The notes beneath the pieces were generated by a model, which had not been told where the DNA came from, ran no database searches, and was given only the letters and a program-made list of their open reading frames with translations. Of a DNA stretch of 64,000 bases, positions 12,961-58,224 are shown piece by piece. Every line of letters starts with the position of its first letter. The stretch's first letter is position 1. The position numbers were made by a program, and so were the translations under genes. Location: NCBI GenBank assembly GCA_030762935.1, contig CM060887.1, forward strand, positions 11,648,501 through 11,712,500, in the 5' to 3' direction. The DNA comes from Hymenopus coronatus (Eukaryota; Arthropoda; Insecta; Mantodea; Hymenopodidae).

Positions 12961-13132
12961 ATATGGGGTTTGATGTTAGCTAGAAAAATTTGCAACACTA
13001 TATATTTACTTTTAAGCCCTCTAATATTATGATGATAGACGTAAGATTCGTGTAATGTTTAACTGAATGTGAATCATTCGTAAAAGTATTACTGTTAAAA
13101 TAAGAACTAAAGCTTTCCTGGCGACGTGTTAA

Positions 13133-13232
13133 TTCAAAATCTTCTCGGGCTTCTAGCCAGGTAAAAACTTGGCTTGACACCAACGTTTCGAAGAAGTCCA
13201 TCTTCCTTGTCTTCAGGGTGAACTGATGGTTT
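13133..13232 (-). ncRNA. Hammerhead-like fold-back module (left copy)
   Basis: On the minus strand this contains the core CTGAAGA, a stem-loop (AAGGAAG, loop, CTTCTTC), GAAAC and GTGTC in hammerhead order. One base at the foot of stem II differs from the right copy (A for G), which weakens the helix. It is the inverted partner of 18844-18943. Confidence 0.5.
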
Positions 13233-14051
13233 TATTTTTTTTTTATTTTTTTTTCGAGTGGAGTGGAAAAACCCAATCTACAGGCGACAGAGGGGATAAC
13301 TCTGCCAAGTGTGGGGGTCGCCCTTAACTGGCAATACCCACTAAAAAACCACTCCACCGGAGAGAATTCGGGTGTAGGAATGCTGCAGTACCGCTTGTTG
13401 CACCTGCGGATTCAAGGAGCGGGTGTTATGGCTAGCCAAAGGCCATAGCCAGGAGAGAGTGAGGGCCAGGACGCAAACATGACCGGAGCCCTGATTGCGC
13501 CCTTGGAAGATTTGTGGTGAGGAATAAGTACATATTGTGTGTGTATATATCTGCAGCCCTGTAACAAAAGGACGTAGTCAGTATAACATTTTCTGCCCTT
13601 TCGGGTAAAGTCGTTGGTATATTTCGTATGTCTGCAGCCCTGTAACATAAGGACATAGTCATTTAGAAATTTCATTTTGGTATAAATTCTAAGCTAGTTA
13701 TATTTTTACAACTACTGCTGCCCTGTCTGGCGAAGTCATTAGTTATTAGTTATGTTCAACCCTTTAACTAGAGAGGGCGTTGTCATTTAGCAGAGACATC
13801 ATTGGTTTCTCATGGACTTAGTGGTCATCCATCCAAGTGATGGCCATGCCCAATGCTGCTTTACCTGTAATAAAACACTTATTCTAATTACTTATATTCT
13901 ATTATCTAATTACCAGAGAAGGTCCGTTAGTGGTCTGCCAGGCCGCTGTAGAGTGGGGGTCCCTCAAACCCCCGGATCCGCCTTGACTCAGAAAGTAAGG
14001 ACTTCAAGGGCCACCAAACTAATGTCGTAGACACATTCATGGGTAATTTTA

Positions 14052-16791
14052 TTATGGAATTCTTACTAGCGATTCTAGATATTCTTGTATATTTAAATCG
14101 GGTTCCCCCAGGCCGAGGGTTCTGTCAAATAGAGAGAGCGGTCTCTTGTGTTTGTTATTTTCTGCTTCATAGGTGCCTAGTTCTTGTATTAGTTCATTGT
14201 TGTTTCTTGCTTTACGCTTATACAGGTTGTAACTTTGGCTTTTTATGAACTGCTCAATTGAATGCAGTTTTAGCTCCTCATGAAGGAGATAAGCCGGCGC
14301 TACTTGGGGTTGTTTGGCAATTATTCTAATTATTCTATTCTGGAGTGTTTGTAATTTATGTATGTGCGTTTTTGCAGCGTAGCCCCATACAGGGGATGCG
14401 TACGTAATGATCGTTCTTATTAGCGTTTTATATAGGGTAATTCCCATGTTTAATTTTAATTGACTGTTGAGATTGATGATGGGATATAGTCTGTTTAGTT
14501 GACCATTAGCCTTGGCTCTGACCTTAGCTATATGCCTACTCCAGGTTAGGCCTTGGTCCATGACAACACCTAAGTAGGTCACTTGGTCTTTCCACTCGAT
14601 AATTTCGCCTTGGTAGTTAAGTGGTTGTAGCAAGTTTCTGCCTTTACGGTGCTGTATTCTTTTAGTGAAGACCTGTGTCTTCCTCGCATTTACTTTAATT
14701 CTCCACTTCTTGAACCATGGTTCAAGTGAGTCTAAAGCATTTTGTAGGCGTATGTGTATTATTCGTGGCTGAGTGGATTGTGTGGTTATAGCAGTGTCAT
14801 CTGCGTATATGTACTTGTTGGTTCATACCAATTCTGGCATGTCGTTTGTATAAATTGAACAATGTTGGTCCCACTATACTTCCTTGTGGAACTCCTGCTC
14901 GGATTTGTTTGGAGCTTGAGACTGCGTCCTCTACTGAGGTGTGAAATCGTCGTTCATAGAGGTAGTCCCTAATTAGGGCTATAGCAGTGTCAGGAATTTC
15001 GTAGACTTTCAGTTTTCTGAGTAGCCCTGCATGCCATACTTTATCGAAGGCACGTTCAATATCTAAATAGAGGGCACCTGTCGATTTGTTTGTGTTGAAC
15101 CCTTTGGTGATTTGCTCCGTCATTCTTAACAGTTGTAGTGTAGCAGAATGGTGAGCTCGAAATCCGAACTGTTCGGGTATAAGTATATTTTGTTTGTGCA
15201 GGTGTGAATTTATTCGCTTCAGTATCACTTTCTCTAATACCTTGCTCATCGTATTTAATAGGCTGATCGGCCTGTAGTTGATTGGTAGTGCTAGATTTTT
15301 GTTTACTTTTGGGAAAAGTAGGATTTTTGCCTCTTTCCATGCAGGTGGAAACCTGCCATGTTCGAGCGTGTAGTTGAATATTTTGGCAAGCAATGTTACT
15401 GCCCTTTTGGGTAAATTCTTTAGTACCACATTTGGTATTTTGTCTGGGCCTGGTGCTTTTCTTGCTGGCAGGTGTTTTATAATCCAGCTTATTTCTCCCG
15501 CATTTGTTTTTCGCGATTTGTTGTGTGTTCTTCTCTGACCTAAGATTTGGGCTTTATCTTCGACTTCTTGAATGAAATCGTCTTGCCCGTTCGCGGGATT
15601 GGGAGAGAATACCTCCTCTAAAGTGACCGCAAACGCTTCGGCCTTAGCCTGGGGGGTCTCTGCTACGGTGTTATTAATTTGTAGTGGCGGTATATTTGTG
15701 CGTGTGCGCGTTAAGCATTTCGCAATTCGCCATACTGTGTTTTGTTGGGGGTTGAGATTTTCGAGTGTGTCGTTCCATTGATTTCTAATGTAAGTCCTGG
15801 CCTTGTTAATTGCTAGTTCGCGCGCATGATGATATTCTGTTCGATGTATTAGATTTCTAGTTCTCTGCCATTTACGCCTGGCTTTACTTTGAGCTTTTTG
15901 CATCTCTTTTACATCTTGGGGATATCTGGCATTAATCGTGACTTGTCTTTTTAAGGGTACGCATGTATTAATAGTTGTGTTTATGGCCAGTTCTAGTTTT
16001 TGGATCGCTTCGTCCTGTTCTTCGTTCGTGTTAATTTGGAGTTCTGGTAGGCAGAGATCTACCGTAACCTTGAACCTTTCCCAGTCCACCTTATTGAAGT
16101 TGTATCTTAAGGGTTCTGGTTTTGGCCTGAAGGGAGCATTGACTGTCAAGAGTACCGGTAGATGGTCTGATGTCAGCTCCTGCAATACGTTTACATCCAG
16201 GTCAAAGGGGATATTATTTAATAGGGCAATGTCCAGAATGTCTGGTGTATGATTGGGCATATGTGGTACGAATGTTGGCTCGTCTGGGCCTGTGATTAGA
16301 TAATTTGTATTATTTATGTGGTTAAGTAACTTAGTTCCTTGTGCATTACTATTTGCGCAGTTCCAAATTTGGTGTTTACAATTGTAATCTCCTGCTGCAA
16401 TTACTCTATGCCCTAGTTGCATGATTTTGTCAATGTCATCTGTGTCTACCTCCCCTGGGGGATTGTATACTGACACTATGACAATTTCAGTGTTTCGAAT
16501 AAAATTTTTTATTGCTGTTGCTTCAGCGTGAGTCAATAATGGGGAATTAATCTGGTTGTGTTCTACGCTTGTGTGAATGGCTACCGCAGTCCCCCCTCCC
16601 CTACGGTCTCGATCATTTCTGTATACACGGTATCCGGGGATGGACAGACGGTCTTTGTGATTTATATGGGTTTCCGTTAATAATGCAATGTGAATTGAGT
16701 GTGTTTGTAATATATCCGTTAAATCCTTAACCTTTTTGCGTATGCCGTTGCAATTCCATGTGATTATTCTCAATGAGTCTAAATTAGCCAT
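14052..16791 (-). pseudogene. LINE ORF2: apurinic-type endonuclease plus reverse transcriptase (frameshifted)
   Basis: Frame 16791-14797 gives 664 residues. The endonuclease domain comes first: IITWNCNGIRKKV, LLTETHI, AGDYNCKHQIWN, LTSDHLPVLL. RT follows: PGPDKIPNVVLKNLP, LPINYRPISLLNTMSKVLE, AFDKVWHAGL, GVPQGSIVGPTLFNLY. A one-base shift near 14865 then moves the frame. The shifted frame carries one TGA and the catalytic YADD box (IYADDTAITTQS), and reading continues to 14052 (VTYLGVVMDQGLTWSRHI, RTIITYASPVWGYAAKTHI). Apart from these two lesions the protein looks complete and jockey-clade in order. The element is recent. Confidence 0.88.
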
Positions 16792-17052
16792 GAACGTGTT
16801 TATCGAGCAAATCTACCAGGTGTAACAGGACGTGGGTAAGGTTGAGTGCTGTGATGCTATTCGCCATACCTCTAACCGCAGAGCTCTGCCTTACCAGTAG
16901 TGTTTGTGTTATATGCATTGATTTTTTATTTACTGGCACGCCCAATGTGCTTATGAGTTGTGCCGATACCACGCTGAAGGCTTCAGCTTCCTCTACTGGG
17001 TTTACCGATTCGGCGAGCGACTTTGCTGCTGGGGGAGACCCAGCAGCCTGTT

Positions 17053-18319
17053 TTAAGGGACCTGCTTTCTGTTTTTGTGGTTGTTTACGGGGGGTCGCTC
17101 TTCCCTGATTGGTTCCACCTCAGCGCGTGGCTGAGGTTTCCCAACTGCAGAGTGGTTCTCTATGGGGGCTGCGCATTTTCGGCCTTTGCTATTCCTGGTG
17201 AACCACTCTGAGCTTGTATGTGAAGCAGCCTCGGGGGGAGCTGGCGTTCTTCCTACCCTTGGGGGTCTAGGAGGCTGCTCTCGCGTGGATTTTCCACATG
17301 CTGCGTTATATGTGGAGCAACCGCGCCAAGTTGCTCCATGGCCCTTACCGCCACATAAAACGCATGTACGTTCCATAGGTGGAACTGTGCATGTACCTGA
17401 GTAGTGGGGTCCTGTACACTTAGCGCAGATCGGGGTTGGGGACCTGCATTCTAGCTTCACGTACCAGAGCTGCTGGCATCGTGAGCACTGTTTGGGCTCT
17501 GCGATCGACCTATAAGCTTCTACCCTGACTCTAAGGTACGCCAAATATCTGAGGTCCAGAATTTTCCTATTCTCTAGTGTATCCTGCAATTCTATCAAGA
17601 ACATGGGCAGGGGGGTCCTATCTCTGTTGCGCCTTCGCATCTGTACGGCCCTAATGGCCTTGAAACCGCACATAGCCAGGTCTTCTATTACCTCTTCCCC
17701 GGTGAGCTCGGCGTACAGCCCCATAATCACAAAACGTGCAGTTCTTTCTTCGGGGTGTGCTATTAGATAATGCTGTACGCCGTTGTCTTTCAGATATTTC
17801 ACCATCAATTGGTAATCACTGAGATGAACGACTTTATGGCAAAGTCACCGGAGACACGCGTCTGTTCAGCAAGAAGTTTGTGAGTTGGTGGGAGTTTGTT
17901 AAGCTTTTCATTAGTTGGTGGAATTTCGCGGCCCGGTTTCTGCTAATAAATATTGGCGCCAAGTTTGACCTCTCTACCTGCATAGCGGAGGGTGGTGTCG
18001 TATGTGGTGAGGTTGAGGGGGGTGATGGGTTGGGTCCGGCTGGGGAGGGAGTCACAGGAGAGGTTTCATTAGGTTTATCGTGGGGTGTTGGGCTAGAAGG
18101 AGTGATGGTGTCAGGTTCAGAGGTTGGAGGGGGTGCGTTAGGAGGTAAGGTTTTTGGGTTCGAAGCGGTTTTTGGAGGAGAAGAAGAAGAAGTAGTGGTT
18201 TTAGGCTTAGAAGCCGGTGGAGAAGCACGGGAAGGAGCCGAGGATTTGGATTTGGTCCTAGTGGTCATGGTGGGAGATAGAGGTTTGGTGGTCGAAGTAG
18301 TCCTACCTGTCTTTGCCAT
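17053..18319 (-). pseudogene. LINE ORF1 (gag-like, zinc knuckle) with frameshift
   Basis: The first part, 18319-17834, is a Thr/Ser/Pro-rich N-terminus (MAKTGRTTSTTKPLSPTMTT). The second part, 17808-17053, lies in another frame: FVIMGLYAELTGEEVIEDLA and then CCHC-type knuckles CAKCTGPHYSGTC and CVLCGGKGHGATWRGC, as in nucleic-acid-binding ORF1 proteins of jockey and I elements. One or two small indels near 17815-17850 break the frame. A basic Arg/Pro/Lys C-terminus follows. Confidence 0.82.
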
Positions 18320-18745
18320 AGCTAGAAGAAAATAGCAAATATTAATAGGCTTTAAGGTGATGAAGAGAGAAGTTTAAAGATTATAAAGAGGAAAATATAT
18401 AGTAGAATAGAAAGAATAGTTAGCGAGCGCTAAAAAGCACGGGGAAATAGAGGGTTGGACCTCGGAGAGGCGCTTAAGCTAGTCTTGCGACTGCTTGCTA
18501 TAACCTTATTCCCCTACCCGTCTAAGCTGCGGTAGTGCAATGCTCTGAGAGCTTTAGGCTTTGGTTGCTAGAACCGCGGCAATGCCGAGCCGAAGGCTTT
18601 GGTTAAAAACCACGGCAATGCCGAGTCGTTCCAGCGGTGGCTACTTCTTTGTAGCGGACTTCTTCTTCAACTGGAGCTTCCCTGGTAGGTGTCGCCTCGT
18701 TGAGATCTCTACGAAGTCCGTGCCCATGTCTCAGTCATCTTATGC

Positions 18746-18770
18746 AAAAAAAAAAAAAAAAAAAAAAAAA
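18746..18770 (+). repeat. Poly(A) tract at the LINE 5' side
   Basis: About 25-26 A on the plus strand follow CAGTCATCTTATGC. The tract lies at the 5' side of the minus-strand LINE, so it is not that LINE's own tail. It may mark the end of a plus-strand transcript. Confidence 0.6.
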
Positions 18771-18843
18771 GCCATAATATCACGCGAACCAATCAGATGT
18801 TAGCTTCATCCCAGCTCTTATAAATACCAGTCTCCGCAAGCTC
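18771..18843 (+). promoter_or_regulatory. Possible promoter upstream of hammerhead-like module
   Basis: AACCAATCAG (CCAAT-type) at 18787-18796 and TTATAAATA (TATA-type) at 18818-18826 stand about 30 bases before TCTCCGCAAGCTC and the fold-back module. This order suggests transcription rightward into the module. It rests on motif matches only. Confidence 0.35.
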
Positions 18844-18943
18844 AAACCATCAGTTCACCCTGAAGACGAGGAAGATGGACTTCTTCGAAACGTTGGTGTC
18901 AAGCCAAGTTTTTACCTGGCTAGAAGCCCGAGAAGATTTTGAA
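18844..18943 (+). ncRNA. Hammerhead-like fold-back module (right copy)
   Basis: The plus strand reads CTGAAGA-C, stem II GAGGAAG/CTTCTTC with loop ATGGA, then GAAAC, short stem III ACG/TGT with loop TTGG, and GTC as the expected cleavage triplet. All invariant hammerhead core bases are present. One extra unpaired C follows CTGAAGA. Hammerheads of this kind are known from Penelope-like elements and retrozymes. Activity is inference. Confidence 0.5.
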
Positions 18944-18955
18944 GTATTACTGTTA

Positions 18956-19079
18956 TTACAAATTTCTTATAGCACTCTGGAATTTTGATTTGCTTCTAAG
19001 CTAAAAAAGGACGTCTATCTCTTACCACAGCAGGAATTGCACCTCTGATCCTATTGACAATAAGATAAGATATATTTTA
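18956..19079. other. Flank between LINE composite and repeat copy
   Basis: No feature recognised beyond the target duplication at the left edge. Confidence 0.3.
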
Positions 19080-19550
19080 GTTTAAAAGCCTTCAACACTG
19101 CCCCAAGACTATTCTGCAGTTAATTTCACCAAATTATTCACCAGCACATTCGGTTATGTTTCATTAATATGTGAAATACATTCAAGGCACAGTTTTTACC
19201 ATGTCTTATAGTTTCCTCTTAAGGTGGATTTTGTAAATCTCAGCATTCATTTTCACAACACGTCACTAGTCACCTCTTGCAAGTATGGCGCCATTTTATT
19301 GTTTGTTGGCGTCCATTAACTTCAGCAACTACTCCATTATTATTTGGCCTTTTCCTGTTTTCAAATGAAACTTAATCCCATCTACTAACAGATTTTAAAT
19401 AATAGAACCATTAAAAAGTCGTGAATCTATTAATTAGTCTCTAGACGTATAGTGGTTATAAAACACACCTCTTCTACGCACTGCACATAGGCTCTCGTGT
19501 CCTAAGGGAAGCTTCCCCTCTCAGCCTCGCATACCCCGCACCCACAAATT
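19080..19550 (-). repeat. Dispersed repeat copy, inverted relative to 1-790
   Basis: The reverse complement shares ATTCACGACTTTTTAATG, AAAATGGCGCCATACTTGC, TAAGAGGAAACT and GAATAATTTGGTGAAAT with 1-790, in the same order and similar spacing. It also shares the end block near GGGAAGCTTCCC/GAGGAAGCTTCTC. Function is unknown. Confidence 0.55.
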
Positions 19551-19759
19551 AACTACGTTTGAAAGTACTGAGTTTTTATGCGAGTGCGCACAGCATGAAC
19601 ACAAAATCGTCTGTGCTCGAGAAATGCGGCCGGTTATTATTTGCGACAGCCATCTTCACAACTACTGTGCTGCGCTCAAAGAATTTACAGTAGGCCAAAT
19701 GTGTACAAAAAGTCGTTATAGATTATAGCTTTTTACCTGATAATATAATGTAGAAATTA

Positions 19760-20400
19760 TCATTGGAAATTGTTGTAGGGAAGGCCGGCCACCACTGGTA
19801 CGCAGATGTATAGAAAGTGTGCTATAGTAGAACGTGACGACGGCGGGGTGGCGGGAGCGTAGCTGTAACCACGATTATCCATGCTCTTTCTATAATACAT
19901 CATACTTTATATAATACATCATAAAACATTTGCGGCCGACATAGAGAGGCAGAGGGGAAACCGGAAATGCGTGGGTTTATGTGCGGCGTGAGCAGGCGAA
20001 ATATGCAGCTAACCCATCTCTTTCTGCTTGACCGTTGGCATTACGTCAAATCACCGAAGAAAGGAAGTCCTCCAATTTTATTTTAATCTCTGAGAAAAAT
20101 CCTTTTTTCCATTGAGAATGCTCACAGTCCCGTTAAAAGCTAATTTTTGGCGCGAAATGAAATGCGCAAAATTTACCATATACGTCGCGACCTTGGTGGT
20201 AGGTTATCTATATCATTTCCCCTAGCCTTCGCCGTTGCCGAACCCGCGAAGTTAAAAACTTATTTTTCCCCCCCGCATGTATTCGGGAAACATTAATCGG
20301 GAATACTAGACCACCCTCCAGTTCTGAACATTAATATTTTGAGAAAAAAAAAACAGCATTGTCTTGTATTTGGGCAAACGATAGTACTGTTTGATGCAAG
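19760..20400 (+). repeat. TIR element fragment related to 34969-36035
   Basis: Shares GGGAGCGTAGCTGTAACCAC, GAGAATGCTCACAG, TAATTTTTGGCGCGAAATGA, CAGTTCTGAACATTAATATT and the right end TTGTCTTGTATTTGGGCAAA with the element at 34969-36035. It keeps the right end. It is CpG-richer than its neighbours, which suggests a younger copy. Confidence 0.6.
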
Positions 20401-20471
20401 TTTTAGATTCTGACCATTTCTAGAACTTGTAACACAAGGTCCACAGGCAATAAAGTTGAAGTTCTTGTTGC

Positions 20472-20505
<34 letters not shown>

Positions 20506-20529
20506 GTTGTTGTTATTATTATTATTATA

Positions 20530-20565
<36 letters not shown>

Positions 20566-20566
20566 G
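20472..20566. repeat. (ATT)n microsatellite
   Basis: About 95 bases of ATT/TTA triplets with a GTT interruption and one TAA variant. On the minus strand it reads as a poly-Asn frame, which is a shadow and not a gene. Confidence 0.9.
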
Positions 20567-21134
20567 GTAGTAGTAGTAGTACTGGTACTGCTACTCCTTT
20601 GCACTCAGCTTTTCTTGGGCACTAGATTTACAGAGTAGTGAAGTATTGAGGACTGGGGAAAGAACAGATAGGTTATCTGCTTGACTTTCTGCAATGTTGT
20701 CAACCAAAGAAACTTTCTTTCTGTGTGTGACTCAGCCATTATGGTGAATAGATATCTAATTTGTCATGAACTAGCTGAATTACTTAACGAAACACATGCA
20801 CTCTAGGATTCATGTCTCAATACTGTCTCTGTTCTGCTTCCAAAACTGCAAAACCTGCAGAATGAAGATGGAGGGCCAAGCACCCAAGAAAATGTGCATG
20901 AAGCAAGGATTTTTAAAATTTTCAGTGTCTCCTTTGAATATCAACCCAGTATTTAAACTTCATCTAACGTCCTACCACATCTAATATTGTATATATGATG
21001 TAAATAGAATAAAAGTCAAAATAAATAAATAAAAATAAATGATGTATTAGGTTTTGTATATCCCTTTGTAACCAGTGAAATGTGAAATGAAACTTTCACA
21101 AAGATTTATCTTGGTTAACTTGAAAAGTTTAGAA
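20567..21134. other. No gene recognised
   Basis: Short open frames only. A small TAAA/AATA-rich stretch lies near 21020-21045. Confidence 0.35.
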
Positions 21135-22343
21135 AAAAAAATCTAATGTGTTCCATTCATTTGATTTTCTCTACCTGTTCTGCAAACTACTCCACAAAAT
21201 GTTAATCCCCCCACACAAGCCATGTGTAGGACAAGTTGAATAGGTAAAGTCAGACTGAAAAATTCAGTGCCATAGCCGGGATTTGAACCATGGACATGTC
21301 CTGTGAGACAAAAAATAATTGTCCTAACTGTTGGTCAAGCTATGAAGCCCGGGACTTAAGGTACTTATGATATTGTAAGTCACCATTGGGATATATCATC
21401 TTAAAATAATCTGAGATCACCTTATGATTTACCGGGAAATATGAGAGTCAGTAGGGTAATTTAAATGCTTTGCTGGCATGTTGCCATGGTAGGTCAGTGA
21501 ATAGAGCAACTAGCTAGAGACTGGGATCTTGGTCATGGCATTGGATTTTTCAGTCTCATTCTACCTATCCAACTTATTCTTTCAAAAGACTTTTCTTTTA
21601 TCTACATCATGATGATCGAGATAAACACTAGCAAAAATGGTGTTTAGTACTGACTTCCTTGTAGAGGGAAACAAGGGAATACACTAGGCTAAAGCAATAG
21701 TTAAATCTTTAAAAATCTGTCACTATGCAATTGTCATTGAAGTGCAGTTTTTCCTTGATTGGGAGTAAAATAAAAGAGAGATGAAACAGATGAGATCTTT
21801 TTATTTGAGAAAAGTTTACATATTTTAAAATGAAACCAATAACAGTGAATATCTTGGAAGTTGTTAGTTCTACAAAAAAAAGTGACATAAATTGTGTGTT
21901 TTAACGAGATCTACACTTTTTGTCTATCCATTACAGTTTACCAGTTAGGCTGAGGACTTCAGAGGCTATTCCCAGAAAATTGATTTTGTCATGTATTATC
22001 TGTAATTTAATCAAAACCATTAGAGCCCTCTTTTCAGAAAATAAAAAAAATGTTGAAAAATTTTTCATATAAAGATAATTTGGTGTGGTGAGTTTTTTTC
22101 CCTTCCCCATTTTTTAATCTTCATGTCACATCCATGATGGATGCTGAACTTAATCAAGTTTGATATTTAACCAACTTTTCAGTTTTGGATTATCGTGTTT
22201 ACAGACAGACCTTTTTATAAAATGCTTTTTTAATTCAAGGGACTCTAAAATATATATTTCCAGTGAAATTTCGGTATCATATTTTTGGGTGGAATGCAAT
22301 ATCTTTTCTATCTATATATTATGTACTAGGTAGAGAAAGTAGT
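21135..22343 (+). repeat. 1-kb repeat family copy carrying a ~400-bp tRNA-like insertion
   Basis: The left end TCTAATGTGTTCCATTCATT is followed at ~21190 by foreign sequence. That sequence includes a minus-strand box B-like GGTTCAAATCCCGGCTATG (~21275-21293) and a second piece GGTAGGTCAGTGAATAGAG (~21490). The family resumes near 21590 (CTTTTATCTACATCATG) and runs to GTAGAGAAAGTAG. The insertion resembles a SINE pair, called at low confidence. Confidence 0.6.
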
Positions 22344-22557
22344 AAGCTTTTGTAAGAATAGTTTGTAGAACAGGTAAATAAGAATCTCATTTATGCAAAC
22401 TATCTGAGTTGTGATAATTCATAAACAAACGATTACATGTGTAAAGTGTTAATCTATATAAACATTTATTGTAGTACTAACAAATGAGAAAAAAACAAAC
22501 CTTTCTGGCACTTAACTAAATACTGTACTCGTTTTTAGTTTCTGATATAGCATGCAG

Positions 22558-22580
22558 TTTTTTTTTTTTTTTTTTTTTTT
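22558..22580. repeat. Poly(T) tract
   Basis: About 23 consecutive T, with no associated element recognised. Confidence 0.8.
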
Positions 22581-22705
22581 TAGAGGTTAAAAGTAAGCAA
22601 ACAAAAAACCAATTTGGATAAACCAGAATTCTGAAATCAATGATATTCTTGTGTATAAAAATAAATAAGATAAATTCCTGTAAATATTACACAAGATATT
22701 TTTAG

Positions 22706-23405
22706 TTTCTCTACACATACTATGTATGCAGAGGTAGAGAAAGTATTGTATTCCACCCAAAAATTCAATGCCAAGATTTCACTGGAAATAGATCTTTTTG
22801 AGGTCTGCTGAGAAAAAAAAAAATAGAAAAAGGTGTGTGGGTGGGTGAACAACATAACTAAAAAATGCAAAGTTAATTAAATACCAATATTATTTAATTA
22901 TAATAATTAAGTTCATCTTTCAAGGATGCAACATGAAGATTTTCAAGAAAATCCACCACCCCAAACCTTCGGAAATTGGATTTTCATAAAAATGTGTCCT
23001 AATGATTTTGATCGATGTACTTTATATCAAAGATATTTAAATGACAAATAAAATGAATATCTTGAATTTTCTGGGAAGGGTCTCTGAAGACCTCTTCATT
23101 TGCGATGACTTTTGCATAACTGGTATATCGTAAGAGGTAAACAAAAGGTTACTCCACAAAAAATGTAGATCTCCTTAAAATACACAACTGATGTTATTAA
23201 ACATTTTTTATGTGGATATTCCTTGTTATTGGTTTCAATTTTAAATGATGTGAATTTGTCATTCCTGTTTTTGTTTTACTCCTGGCCATGCAAGGAGAGC
23301 CAAACTTCTGGCACATAGCAGCTACTAGCTTTTACAAGATTTGTCTGTTGCGTGTATTCCCTTATTTGCCTTCTACTTTTAGGAAACTAAGTAATAAGGT
23401 GATAA
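22706..23405 (-). repeat. 1-kb repeat family copy just upstream of brm exon 1
   Basis: The reverse-orientation copy starts with the palindromic end TTTCTCTACACATACTATGT and ATTCCACCCAAAAATTCAAT. It runs through CATCTTTCAAGGATGCAACA-type sequence and ends near AAGTAATAAGGTGAT. Its edge is about 140 bases from the exon acceptor. Confidence 0.65.
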
Positions 23406-23567
23406 TATAATTTGTACTTCAATATTGCCAAGTCACTCTGCACTCTGTATGACCAGTGACAATAAAAGATATCTATTTAAGTAAAAAAGGGCATGTAACA
23501 AATAACAAGGTTATGTCATTTAGAGGAATGCACTTTTGTTCCAGAACTGGAAGTGGAAAACGGAGGA

Positions 23568-57928
<34,361 letters not shown>

Positions 57929-58224
57929 GTAAAAACAAAAATATGTGTTAAAAGCCGTAAAACACAAAGTAATTAATCATTTGGGCCATATTTATAGTAT
58001 AAAGAAAAAAAGTTTTTATTTGGTAATCTAAGTTTTTTAATTCTAGTGACAGTTTAACAAATTCTAGCCAACATTTTCATTTGTGTATTTTGTACTTTCA
58101 GCATTTTTATTCTAAGCCTATATTAAAAATCTTAAATTTTCAAGGGCAAATATTCTTTTAGAGGTTTTCCAGATTTTTGAAAATATATCAGACATTGCTA
58201 TATGTCTGCAGTACATTTGCATTA
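57929..58224. other. Start of brm intron 16
   Basis: AT-rich intronic sequence directly after the last exon seen. Confidence 0.4.

Larger units (their letters stand above)
13098..18942 (-). mobile_element. Jockey-like LINE bracketed by hammerhead-like inverted repeats, single target duplication
   Basis: Direct repeats AAGTATTACTGTTA at 13084-13097 and 18942-18955 flank the unit (the first A may belong to the element). Just inside lie 100-base inverted repeats (13133-13232 and 18844-18943, about 99% identical). Between them is a minus-strand LINE: 5' leader, ORF1 with zinc knuckles (18319-17053), ORF2 with endonuclease and RT (16791-14052), a ~800-base 3' region and an A/T tract at 13229-13257. 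The left outer end reads, on the minus strand, GCCAGGAAAGCTTTAGTTCT then TATTT, the same 3' end as the short element at 27888-28058. It may be a chimera moved as one unit or a nested insertion. Confidence 0.75.

Noticed and set aside
15572..17211. Several plus-strand frames inside the LINE
   Set aside because: Shadows of ORF1/ORF2 on the complementary strand.
17880..18335. Plus-strand frame of 151 residues opposite LINE ORF1
   Set aside because: Antisense shadow of the Thr/Ser/Pro-rich ORF1 N-terminus; no family resemblance.
20293..20604. Poly-Asn open frame
   Set aside because: Simple reading of an (ATT)n microsatellite; no conserved flanking protein.
23553..23567. Translation start at the upstream in-frame GTG
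   Set aside because: GTG starts are not used in this context and the insect Brahma N-terminus begins at the ATG at 23568.
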